Source: Anaeromassilibacillus senegalensis
GTDB taxonomy: Bacteria; Bacillota; Clostridia; Oscillospirales; Acutalibacteraceae
Assembly: GCF_021531715.1 (NCBI RefSeq)
Contig: NZ_JAFBIT010000001.1
Location: forward strand, 620,001 to 684,000
Length of the DNA: 64,000 bases
Direction of reading: 5' to 3'
A program made the position numbers and the translations under genes. Shown piece by piece: positions 27,511 to 35,348 of this stretch. The notes under the pieces were generated by a model. The model made no database searches. It was not told the DNA's origin and saw only the letters and a program-made list of their open reading frames with translations. Each line of letters starts with the position of its first letter. The stretch's first letter is position 1.

Positions 27511-28392
27511 TCAGAGCTCAGACCAATATCTCTTCAGGTTTGCAAGACCGATGCGCAGCGCGTCGAAGACGGGCTCCATGCCCTCGAACTCGATGGAGAT
27601 GCAGTCGTCGTAGCCGGCCTTCTTGAGCTGGAAGAGGCACTGCTTGACCGGCACGTTGCCGTGGCCGACGATCGTGCCGCGCAGGAAGTTGCCGCCGCGT
27701 GTGCGGAACGCGCCCTCACCAGGATCGGCAGCGTCAAAGGGCTTGACGATGAAATCCTTCGCGTGGACGTAGATCGCGTACGGCGCGACGCGCGCGAACG
27801 CCGCCGCCGGATTCTCGTCTGCGCACAGGAAGTTGCCCATGTCGCAGAGCAGACCGAAGTTCTTGTGGTTGACCGCCGCGTAGAGCTTCTCCACGCGCTC
27901 GGAATCCTGCGCATAGAAGCCGTGGTTCTCGATCATCGTACGAATGCCGAACTGCTCGGCGTACTCTGTAACGGCGCGGATGCCCTGTGCAAGACGCGGA
28001 ATCAGCGTATCGAACGGGCAGTACTTGCCGGAATCGACCGGGTAGCCGACGGTCGCGTCGTGGCGCATGCGCTTGACGCCGAGAATGCGGCCGATATCGA
28101 CGAACTTCTTGACGCGCTCAATTTCCTTCTCGATATCGCCGTCACTGCCGTTGATGAAATCAGCGCCGATCGTCAGGCTGGAGATTCCCAGGCCGACGCG
28201 CTCTGCTTCTTTGCGGATTTTTTCCGCATAAGCCGGGCGCTCTTCCTCGGGCAGGGGCAGGAAATCGACGAAATCGACGAACTCGATCGCGTCAAAGCCG
28301 AGCTCCTTCGTCTTCGCGATGACCTCAAAGGGCGTGATTTCACCCGCGCGGATCATCTTGTAGTAGCTGTAGGAACTGACAGAATACTTCAT
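27511..28392 (-). CDS. sugar phosphate isomerase/epimerase family protein
   Basis: The protein is 293 residues from ATG 28392 with GGGAGGACAAAGC upstream. It has the xylose-isomerase-like TIM-barrel pattern: EFVDF early, then MIENHGF with a metal-binding glutamate, LLCDMGNFL with an aspartate, YVHAKDF with a histidine and SIEFEGME with a late glutamate. Such enzymes isomerise or epimerise ketoses and inosose-like compounds. It is 35 nt behind pfkA and in the same transcript, so carbohydrate metabolism is likely, but the substrate cannot be named. Confidence 0.88.
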   Translation of the reverse strand: MKYSVSSYSYYKMIRAGEITPFEVIAKTKELGFDAIEFVDFVDFLPLPEEERPAYAEKIRKEAERVGLGISSLTIGADFINGSDGDIEKEIERVKKFVDIGRILGVKRMRHDATVGYPVDSGKYCPFDTLIPRLAQGIRAVTEYAEQFGIRTMIENHGFYAQDSERVEKLYAAVNHKNFGLLCDMGNFLCADENPAAAFARVAPYAIYVHAKDFIVKPFDAADPGEGAFRTRGGNFLRGTIVGHGNVPVKQCLFQLKKAGYDDCISIEFEGMEPVFDALRIGLANLKRYWSEL

Positions 28393-28427
28393 TTTGCTTT
28401 GTCCTCCCAAAAGAATGTTATAGTATG

Positions 28428-29504
28428 TTAATCACCGAAGGAAATGCCGATTTCCTTCGCCGCCATGACCTCTTCGCAGTCGACCGGAACGGTCTTGAGC
28501 TTGCCGGCAACCTCGCTGAGCGGAACCGGGACGATCTTGCCGTTGACGAGACCGACCATGTTGCCGTACTTCTTCTCGCGGATCAGCTTGGCCGCCGCCG
28601 CGCCGAAGCGTGTGGAGAGCACGCGGTCATAGGCGCACGGGCTGCCGCCTCTCTGGAAGTGACCCGGCACGCAGACGCGGATCTCGTTGTCCACGCGCGT
28701 GGAGAGCTCGTCGGCGATGCGGTATACGATGGAAGGATGCTTCATATCGGCGCGCGCCTTCTTGAAATCCTTCTTCTTCATGGCCGCCTCCTCCTTGGAG
28801 ATGGCGCCTTCCGCGACGGCGAGGATCGAGAACTTCTTTCCCTTCGCAATTCTATTATTCAACGTTTTGGCAACTTTGTCAATATCATACGGGATTTCCG
28901 GGATCAGGATAACGTCCGCTCCGCCCGCGATGCCCGCGTACAGCGGCAGCCAACCGACCTTATGGCCCATGATCTCCACGCAGAAGATGCGCCCATGTGA
29001 CGTCGCCGTCGTGTGGATGCAGTCGATAACCTCCGTTGCGATCTCCACGGAGCTGTGGAAGCCGAAGGTCATATCCGTACCCCAGACGTCGTTGTCGATG
29101 GTCTTCGGCAGGGAGACGACATTCAGTCCCTCTTCGCGCAGAAGGTTTGCTGTCTTCTGCGTGCCGTTGCCGCCAAGGATGACGAGGCAGTCAAGACCGA
29201 TCTTCTTGTATGTGTCCTTCATGTTCTTGACCTTGTCCACGCTCGTCTCATCGATGACGCGCATGAGCTTGAACGGCTGGCGGGAGGTGCCGAGAATCGT
29301 GCCGCCGAGCGTCAGAATGCCGGAAAAGTCCTCCGGCTTCATCAGCTTGTACTCGCCGAAGATCAGGCCCTTGTAACCGTCCTTAATGCCGTAGATTTCG
29401 ACGTCGTCGCCGAATTCCTCGTAAAGCGATTTCGCAACGCCGCGAATGGAGGCATTCAGTCCCTGGCAGTCGCCGCCGCTGGTTAAAATACCAATTCTTT
29501 TCAT
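28428..29504 (-). CDS. pfkA: 6-phosphofructokinase
   Basis: The protein is 358 residues from ATG 29504 (AGAAAGGTTGAG upstream). It phosphorylates fructose-6-phosphate. The loop that decides the donor reads GGNGTQKT where the E. coli enzyme has GGDGS, and the catalytic loop reads PKTIDND, with Lys where ATP enzymes usually have Gly. The Gly of GNG favours ATP while the Lys is shared with pyrophosphate enzymes, so the donor is not certain. MGHKVGWLP and PGHFQRGG complete the active site. It follows ppk by 23 nt. Confidence 0.93.
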   Translation of the reverse strand: MKRIGILTSGGDCQGLNASIRGVAKSLYEEFGDDVEIYGIKDGYKGLIFGEYKLMKPEDFSGILTLGGTILGTSRQPFKLMRVIDETSVDKVKNMKDTYKKIGLDCLVILGGNGTQKTANLLREEGLNVVSLPKTIDNDVWGTDMTFGFHSSVEIATEVIDCIHTTATSHGRIFCVEIMGHKVGWLPLYAGIAGGADVILIPEIPYDIDKVAKTLNNRIAKGKKFSILAVAEGAISKEEAAMKKKDFKKARADMKHPSIVYRIADELSTRVDNEIRVCVPGHFQRGGSPCAYDRVLSTRFGAAAAKLIREKKYGNMVGLVNGKIVPVPLSEVAGKLKTVPVDCEEVMAAKEIGISFGD

Positions 29505-29527
29505 GTTTCTCAACCTTTCTAAGTATA

Positions 29528-31645
29528 TTATTCGTCTGCCGAATGAATCGGAATCAGAATACTGTCCTTCTCAATGGCCTGCAGTGCCTTCAGGCGTTCC
29601 TGCGCCTCGTGGTAGAAGGTAAGCTGCGAGCTGACTTTCTGCTTGCCGCGCAGGTCAACATGCTCGTAGCTTGTGTCGCTCTGCATGTACCGCGCGTTTG
29701 TCGTGTCTCTGAGCATCGTATCGAGAATGCCAAAGGCGCGTTCTTTCTGCTTTTCGTCCTCAATCGGGAAGACAAGCTCGACGCGGCGGTCGAGATTGCG
29801 CGGCATCCAGTCCGCACTGCCCATATAGATACGCGGATTGCCTGCATTTTCAAAGCGGAAGATGCGGCTGTGTTCGAGAAGCTGGCCGACGATGCTCATG
29901 ACCGTGATATTCTCGCTGACGCCCTCAATGCCCGGAATGAGGCAGCAGATGCCGCGCACGATCAGCCGGATGCGAACACCCGCCTGCGAGGCTTCGTACA
30001 GCAGCTCAATCAGCTCCGGATCGACGAGCGAATTGACCTTAACTGTAATGCCGCTGGGCAGTCCTTTTCTGGCATTTTCCGTCTCGCGTTTGACCATGTA
30101 GACAAAGAAATCACGCATGCCGTGCGGTGCGACGATGAAGTGCTTGTATTCGGGCGGACGCGAATAGCCGGTGATCACGTTGAACAGGGAAGAGGCGTCC
30201 GAGCCGAACTGCTCGTTGCAGGTGAACAGGCCGAGATCGGTGTAGATCTTCGCGGTGGAGTCGTTGTAGTTGCCGGTGCCGAGGTGCAGGTAGCGGCGGA
30301 TGCCGTCCTCCTCGCGGCGGACAACCAGCGCGATTTTGCAGTGCGTCTTGAGACCGGTCAGGCCGTAGATGACATGGCAGCCGGCCTTCTCAAGCTTTCT
30401 CGCCCAGTTGATGTTGTTTTCCTCGTCGAAGCGCGCCTTGAGCTCGACGAGCACCGTGACCTGCTTGCCGTTTTCAGCGGCCTTGATCAGCGAGGCGATG
30501 ATCGGCGAATTGCCGCTGACGCGGTAGAGCGTCTGCTTGATGGCGAGCACGTTTTCGTCCTCAGCCGCCTGCGCGATAAACTGCACGACACAGTCGAATG
30601 TCTCATACGGGTGGTGCACGAGACGGTCGCCCTCGCGGATCGCCTTGAAAATGTCGGTGTAGCCCCAGAAATCGCCCGGCGGGGAGGTCGGACGAATCGG
30701 CGCAAAGCAGAGACTTTCGCTGCCGGAGATACCCGCGAACTTCGAGAAGAAGGTCAAATCAATCGGCCCCTGAATCTCATAGACTTCGCCGTCTGAAATA
30801 TCGAGCGTCTTGAATAGGAATTTCTTCGTGTCGCTGTCCGCGTGCTGGAGGATTTCCAGTCGGACAGGACGGCCGCGCTTGCGTCGCTTGATCGACTTCT
30901 GAATCTCGTACATGAAGTCGTCGGCCTCCTCGTCGATCGTGAGGTCGGAGTTTCGGGTGATGCGGAACGGGCAGATCGCTTTGATCTCGTGCAGCTCGAA
31001 AAGCTCTTCGAGGTAATAGGTGATGATATCCTCCAGCAGCACGAAGCAGCGCGTGCCCTCGTGCTTCGGCAGCTCTGTGAAGCGGGGAAGAATCGACGGA
31101 ACCTGCACGACGGCAAAGCACTTTTCACCTTTGTTTTCTTTTGAGGAAAGCCGTACGGCGAGGTTCAGGCTCTTGTTTGCGAGCATCGGGAACGGACGGC
31201 TGCTGTCCACCGCGAGCGGCGTCAGCACCGGGAACAGGACGCGGTGAAAATACGCGTCGATAAACCGGAGCTGCTCGTCATCCATTCTGTCCGGCGTCAA
31301 AAATTCCATGTCCGCCTGCTTTTTCAGCACGGGGAGAATCGAGCGGTACAGGCAGGAATACTGTTTTTCCATAAATGCATGCGTCTTTTTTTCGAGTGCC
31401 GCAAGCAGCTCCTTCGGTGTGAGGCCGGAATCATCGGGTTTCGTGTAGCCGGAATTCACCTGGCTTTTCACGCCCGCCACGCGCACCATAAAGAATTCGT
31501 CGAGGTTTGAACCTGTGATCGCTAAGAAACGCAGCCGCTCCATGATCGGGTTCTCTTTCTTCTGCGCTTCCTCCAGTACGCGCGCATTGAAGTCCATCCA
31601 GCTCAGCTCACGGTTATAATAGTACTTGTTTTTATCAGATGCCAT
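29528..31645 (-). CDS. ppk1: polyphosphate kinase 1
   Basis: The protein is 705 residues from ATG 31645, close to the E. coli length. The N-terminal domain begins YYNRELSWMDFNARVLEEA, followed by the head domain and two phospholipase-D-like domains. The autophosphorylated histidine is in RYLHLGTGNYNDS and the second active-site histidine in LEHSRIFRFE. It makes polyphosphate reversibly from ATP. It lies 28 nt downstream of the Ppx/GppA-like gene, the usual pairing, and upstream of pfkA. Confidence 0.96.
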   Translation of the reverse strand: MASDKNKYYYNRELSWMDFNARVLEEAQKKENPIMERLRFLAITGSNLDEFFMVRVAGVKSQVNSGYTKPDDSGLTPKELLAALEKKTHAFMEKQYSCLYRSILPVLKKQADMEFLTPDRMDDEQLRFIDAYFHRVLFPVLTPLAVDSSRPFPMLANKSLNLAVRLSSKENKGEKCFAVVQVPSILPRFTELPKHEGTRCFVLLEDIITYYLEELFELHEIKAICPFRITRNSDLTIDEEADDFMYEIQKSIKRRKRGRPVRLEILQHADSDTKKFLFKTLDISDGEVYEIQGPIDLTFFSKFAGISGSESLCFAPIRPTSPPGDFWGYTDIFKAIREGDRLVHHPYETFDCVVQFIAQAAEDENVLAIKQTLYRVSGNSPIIASLIKAAENGKQVTVLVELKARFDEENNINWARKLEKAGCHVIYGLTGLKTHCKIALVVRREEDGIRRYLHLGTGNYNDSTAKIYTDLGLFTCNEQFGSDASSLFNVITGYSRPPEYKHFIVAPHGMRDFFVYMVKRETENARKGLPSGITVKVNSLVDPELIELLYEASQAGVRIRLIVRGICCLIPGIEGVSENITVMSIVGQLLEHSRIFRFENAGNPRIYMGSADWMPRNLDRRVELVFPIEDEKQKERAFGILDTMLRDTTNARYMQSDTSYEHVDLRGKQKVSSQLTFYHEAQERLKALQAIEKDSILIPIHSADE

Positions 31646-31673
31646 CGGTATGACCACCTTCCTTTTCTGTTCC

Positions 31674-33224
31674 TCAAAGCAGATTGCTGCGAATGCGCAG
31701 CTCCGGGCTGAGGCCGAAAACTTCCTTAAAGAAGCCGGCGCATTCATCAAATGCCCATTTTTCGAGCAGTGCGCTGTCTGCGGTATCCGCCTTGATTTCC
31801 AGCTTGTCGTTCGTGATTTTGATTTTGCTGATTTTCAGCTTCTGACGCTTCGATTTATCGAGTGCGTTTGCAAGGCGGAAGATCGCGACCAGCTTGGAAA
31901 TCTCGAGTCGCTCGGTCTCCGTCAGGCTGAAAAATGTGGTATCCGCAGTGTTCGGCACGGAGAATTCGTCATAGCCCGAAACAAAGGCCGTCAGCAGAAT
32001 CTGCTCGCCTGTCAGACCGAAAATATCAAAATTCTTGATGAGGTCGAAGGAGCATTGGCTGTGCGTGCGCACATTGATGTACTGGCCGCAGCTGTGCAGA
32101 ATAGCGGCAAGCTGCAAAATGATCTTCTTATCCGGTGAGAGGCCGTGCACGTTCTTCATCTTATCGAAAAGCTCACAGGCAAAATCGGAGACAACGGCGG
32201 AGTGCACGCCGTGGCAGTTGTATTTCGCGGCGATGCGGCGCGCGGAAACAAGAGCGCTCTCGTGCGTCTGCTCGAGATATTCCTTCTGTGCACCCGGCAC
32301 GAGCATATGGCGCGTGATCGCGTCACAGATATCGACGTCGGGGCAGATGAGCTTCTGCGGCTCTCCGGAAAAGCGGAGCATGCCGGTGTAAATCGACAGC
32401 GCGGTATAGAGGATTTCTGCGAGTTCCTCGGATATGTTGTAGCGGCGCGCGGCTGCCGGATAGGACATCGCGCGGATCTCCTTGTATGCATTGCGCATTT
32501 TCTTTGCGGATATCGTATAGATATCGCCGTTTTTCTCTGCGCCGCAGACGGACGCGACAAGCTCGAGATCGGAACCGGTCAAAATGATGCTGCGAATATC
32601 GGCGGCGGGAATATCGACCCGATTGAAAATGATATCGAGATATTCCTCCATGGCCGGATAAAACGAGTCGCTCTCATGGCTGAGCGTGCTGAGCGCATCG
32701 TGCAGCTTCAGGGAACCGATCGGAATATTCTGAGAGACGCTGATCGCGCTGCCATCATACAGGGCGACGCCGATGCTGCCGGTGCCGACGTACGCAATCA
32801 CGGCGTTCTCCATATCCATCTTATTCTCCTGCTTCAGGATCCGGATGATCTCCGAGCAGATCAGCGCTTTCTCTTCGCTGTATTCGAGAATTTCAAGGTT
32901 CAGATTGTTGTGAATTTTAATCTGGTCGGCGACAAAGGAGCGGTTCTCCGCCTCGCGCATAACGGTGGAGGAGACGACGCGCACATTTTTGCAGCCGTAG
33001 CCCTCCAGTGCGGAAGTGAATTTAGCGAGAATGGAGGAGAGCTCCCGGAGACTTTCAAAACTGATCCTGCCCTCATTGAATACTTCATGTCCGAGATAAA
33101 CAGGGTATTCCAGGGAATCCAGCATCTCAATCGCACCGCGGCGAAGCTGCGAAACGCGCATACGCACGGCGCTGGAGCCGATTTCTATGACGGCGGCCAG
33201 ATTGCCTGAACTCTTTTTGTTCAA
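31674..33224 (-). CDS. Ppx/GppA-like phosphatase fused to a degenerate HD domain
   Basis: About 516 residues from TTG 33224 (AAAGGTGGT upstream). The N-terminal half has the Ppx/GppA layout, but the first phosphate loop is IEIGSS (13-18) instead of DIGSN, and the second is AYVGTGS (about 144-150) instead of DIGGGS. The C-terminal half looks like an HD domain whose HD pair reads HS (LAAILHSCGQ, His377). Both sites may be weak or purely regulatory. It starts the ppk-pfkA transcript. It could still be an exopolyphosphatase; see findings. Confidence 0.85.
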   Translation of the reverse strand: MNKKSSGNLAAVIEIGSSAVRMRVSQLRRGAIEMLDSLEYPVYLGHEVFNEGRISFESLRELSSILAKFTSALEGYGCKNVRVVSSTVMREAENRSFVADQIKIHNNLNLEILEYSEEKALICSEIIRILKQENKMDMENAVIAYVGTGSIGVALYDGSAISVSQNIPIGSLKLHDALSTLSHESDSFYPAMEEYLDIIFNRVDIPAADIRSIILTGSDLELVASVCGAEKNGDIYTISAKKMRNAYKEIRAMSYPAAARRYNISEELAEILYTALSIYTGMLRFSGEPQKLICPDVDICDAITRHMLVPGAQKEYLEQTHESALVSARRIAAKYNCHGVHSAVVSDFACELFDKMKNVHGLSPDKKIILQLAAILHSCGQYINVRTHSQCSFDLIKNFDIFGLTGEQILLTAFVSGYDEFSVPNTADTTFFSLTETERLEISKLVAIFRLANALDKSKRQKLKISKIKITNDKLEIKADTADSALLEKWAFDECAGFFKEVFGLSPELRIRSNLL

Positions 33225-33266
33225 ATCAGAGCACCACCTTTCAGGGTATACATCAATATATATTAT

Positions 33267-33295
33267 ATTATAGCAAAGCTTTTCGGAAAAATCAC
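33267..33295 (-). promoter_or_regulatory. extended -10 promoter of the ppx-ppk-pfk unit
   Basis: On the minus strand TGCTATAAT (33275-33267) is a perfect extended -10; the -35 region is poor. Confidence 0.55.
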
Positions 33296-33348
33296 TAGGT
33301 TTTCGTGCCATTTTACAAAAAATTACGGATATTCTTCTTTAAGGCACC

Positions 33349-33377
33349 TTGACTTGGAACTGAAGAGAAGATATAAT
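33349..33377 (+). promoter_or_regulatory. promoter of the CsoR-type regulator
   Basis: TTGACT (33349-33354), 17-bp spacer, TATAAT (33372-33377). The operator begins 3 bp further on. Confidence 0.88.
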
Positions 33378-33379
33378 GT

Positions 33380-33404
33380 CCATATCCCCCCACGGGGGAT
33401 ATGG
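33380..33404 (+). promoter_or_regulatory. CsoR-type operator, perfect inverted repeat
   Basis: CCATATCCCCC (33380-33390) and GGGGGATATGG (33394-33404) form an 11-bp perfect inverted repeat around CAC. A-T flanked C/G tracts are the known operator form of the CsoR/RcnR family. It covers the transcription start, so binding should block initiation. Confidence 0.82.
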
Positions 33405-33414
33405 AGGTATAGCG

Positions 33415-33684
33415 ATGGAACATAAGCACGAAAATACAAAGGCTGTCCTGAACCGCTTGTCCCGCGCAATCGGACATTTGGAGGCGGTACGGAAGATGGT
33501 GGAAAACGGAGAAGACTGCGCGCAGGTGCTGATCCAGCTTGCCGCCGTGAAATCGGCGATCAACAACACCGGCAAGGTTATCCTCAAGGATCATCTGAAT
33601 CATTGCATTGTTGAGGCTGCGAAAAACGGCGACCAAAAGGCGTTGGATGACTTGTCTGCGGCGATCGATCAGTTTGTGAAATGA
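33415..33684 (+). CDS. csoR: CsoR-family metal-sensing transcriptional repressor
   Basis: The protein is 89 residues from ATG 33415 (GGAGG upstream). It is the all-helical DUF156/CsoR fold. The candidate Cu(I) ligands Cys35, His60 and Cys64 (DC, then DHLNHC) match the C-H-C pattern of copper-sensing members, which argues against the persulfide sensor CstR. It likely represses itself through the operator at 33380-33404. No copper ATPase or chaperone lies nearby; the only linked gene is the transporter that overlaps its stop codon. Confidence 0.88.
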   Translation: MEHKHENTKAVLNRLSRAIGHLEAVRKMVENGEDCAQVLIQLAAVKSAINNTGKVILKDHLNHCIVEAAKNGDQKALDDLSAAIDQFVK

Positions 33685-34616
33685 GGATACAGGGGATGGG
33701 GATGCGGAATTCAAGACAGGTAAAGGCGATTTTCTTTGCGGTGCTTGCCGCCGTTTTGTATGCGATCAGCGCGCCTTTTTCCAAGCTGATGCTCGGAAAA
33801 ATTTCCACCACCATGATGGCGGCTTTTCTCTATCTGGGCGCTGGACTCGGATTGTTCGTTTTGGGGTTAATTCAAAAAGCAGCGGGCAAAGCCGACAGGG
33901 AACAGCCGCTCACAAAAAAGGAGCTGCCTTATACGGTTGGCATGGTAGTGCTCGATATCGCGGCGCCGATCTTTCTGATGCTGGGACTCACGCGCACGAC
34001 GGCCGCCAATGCGTCTTTGCTGAATAATTTTGAAATCGTTGCAACTGCTTTGATTGCGCTAGTTGTATTTAAAGAAGCCATTTCAAAGCGCCTGTGGCTG
34101 GCAATCGCGCTTGTGACGTTATCCAGCCTGATCCTATCCTTTGAAGATATGAGCAGTCTGCCTTTTTCTTACGGCTCTGTCTTCGTGCTGCTTGCCTGCG
34201 TTTGCTGGGGATTTGAAAACAACTGCACCCGCATGCTTTCTTCCAAGAATCCGCTGGAAATCGTCGTCATCAAAGGTTTTGGCTCCGGATTAGGGTCGCT
34301 GGCGATTGCTTTCATGGTTGGTGAAACATTGCCCGCGTTGCTTTACATCGCCGCGGCGCTGCTGCTCGGCTTTGTCGCGTACGGTCTGAGCATCTATTTC
34401 TATATATATGCCCAGCGGGATCTGGGGGCGGCGAAAACAAGCGCCTATTATGCGATTGCCCCGTTTGTTGGCGCCGGGTTATCCCTTTTGGTTTTCTGGG
34501 AAAAGCCTTCATGGCTGTATATCACCGCGCTGATGATTATGATTCTTGGCACCTATTTCGCGACGATAGATGGACGCCCAAAAAGAAAAATGAAAAAAAT
34601 TGAAAATACCCCTTGA
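33681..34616 (+). CDS. EamA/DMT-superfamily transporter
   Basis: This protein of about 311 residues has ten predicted membrane helices and two EamA repeats (YAISAPFSKLML early, AYGLSIYFYIYAQRDLGAAK late). Such proteins export small metabolites or amino acids. The ATGA overlap with csoR suggests coupled translation; ATG 33702 with AGGGG 6 nt upstream is an equally good start. It would be controlled by the CsoR-type operator. The C terminus is basic and lies just before the tRNA-Ser promoter. Confidence 0.9.
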   Translation: MRIQGMGMRNSRQVKAIFFAVLAAVLYAISAPFSKLMLGKISTTMMAAFLYLGAGLGLFVLGLIQKAAGKADREQPLTKKELPYTVGMVVLDIAAPIFLMLGLTRTTAANASLLNNFEIVATALIALVVFKEAISKRLWLAIALVTLSSLILSFEDMSSLPFSYGSVFVLLACVCWGFENNCTRMLSSKNPLEIVVIKGFGSGLGSLAIAFMVGETLPALLYIAAALLLGFVAYGLSIYFYIYAQRDLGAAKTSAYYAIAPFVGAGLSLLVFWEKPSWLYITALMIMILGTYFATIDGRPKRKMKKIENTP

Positions 34617-34641
34617 TTTTTCCTGCGGCATAAGGTATAAT
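34613..34641 (+). promoter_or_regulatory. promoter of tRNA-Ser
   Basis: TTGATT (34613-34618), 17-bp spacer, TATAAT (34636-34641). It overlaps the last codon and stop of the EamA gene. Confidence 0.8.
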
Positions 34642-34655
34642 ATCAAAGTCGCCAT

Positions 34656-34741
34656 GGAGAGGTATTCTAATGGTAAGGAGCCACATTGGAAATGTGGTGT
34701 GCCGCAAGGCATTGTGCGTTCGAGTCGCATCCTCTCCGCCA
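34656..34741 (+). tRNA. tRNA-Ser (anticodon GGA)
   Basis: 86 nt; acceptor GGAGAGG/CCTCTCC, discriminator G, encoded CCA, long variable arm, anticodon loop TTGGAAA on a CCACA/TGTGG stem. Confidence 0.95.
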
Positions 34742-34743
34742 GC

Positions 34744-34774
34744 AAATCCCGATGTTACCGCATCGGGATTTTTT
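34744..34774 (+). terminator. terminator after tRNA-Ser
   Basis: AAATCCCGATG (34744-34754) pairs with CATCGGGATTT (34761-34771), perfect 11 bp, then a T tract. Confidence 0.88.
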
Positions 34775-34789
34775 GTTATCTGCAAAAGG

Positions 34790-35297
34790 GGAGTGGTACA
34801 CGCTTCACGGAAGCGTATTTTCCGGCAGTTCAGGACATGCTGGAGCAGGATACGCAGAACGGCGCGCTGTTCATGCGTGTTTTGCAGGACCATGCCAAGC
34901 GCGCATGAAATCGTCTGGGTGGATGAACACCTGGTTGCCCTGACATGCCGGGCGCCGGATGACCGGATGCTGATGATTTTCGTCGCGCCCGAGCGAAGAT
35001 GATCGCAGAGCATGGGCCGAGGAAGCGGAAAACTATTTTCTCTATATAGATCGCGGCGAGATCGTCGGCGTTGGCTGTCTGACCGGCAATGAGATTTTCA
35101 GCGTTTCCGTACGCTGTGACCGACAGGGACAGGGGATCGGGCAGAAATTCGTCCCGTATCTCGCAAACGTCCTCCTACGGCGCGGATACCGAACCATTGC
35201 ACTCGAATGTGTGGTCGGAAATCCTGCGAGAAGACTGTATGACCGCCTGGGGTTTCAGGAGAGCTATACAGAGCGCTTTGTTCAAAAGCATATATAA
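34790..35297 (+). pseudogene. decayed GNAT-family acetyltransferase
   Basis: Three consecutive frames read as one GNAT-like protein: FTEAYFPAVQDMLEQD in frame 1 (to 34908), HEIVWVDEHLVALTC in frame 2 (to 35002), then EAENYFLYIDRGEIVGVG to the stop at 35297. The last piece has the acetyl-CoA loop RQGQGIG and the C-terminal NPARRLYDRLGF of the fold. At least two frameshifts separate the pieces, and no start or N-terminal part is visible because the frame runs into the tRNA-Ser terminator. The function is lost. Confidence 0.7.
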
Positions 35298-35348
35298 ACC
35301 AAAACATAATGATATCGCCGCAGGCATGTGAAAGCCTGCGGCGTCGTT

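Noticed and set aside
33380-33404. Inverted repeat before csoR as an RNA terminator hairpin
   Set aside because: The 3-nt spacer and lack of a T run do not suit a terminator; its form and place match a CsoR operator.
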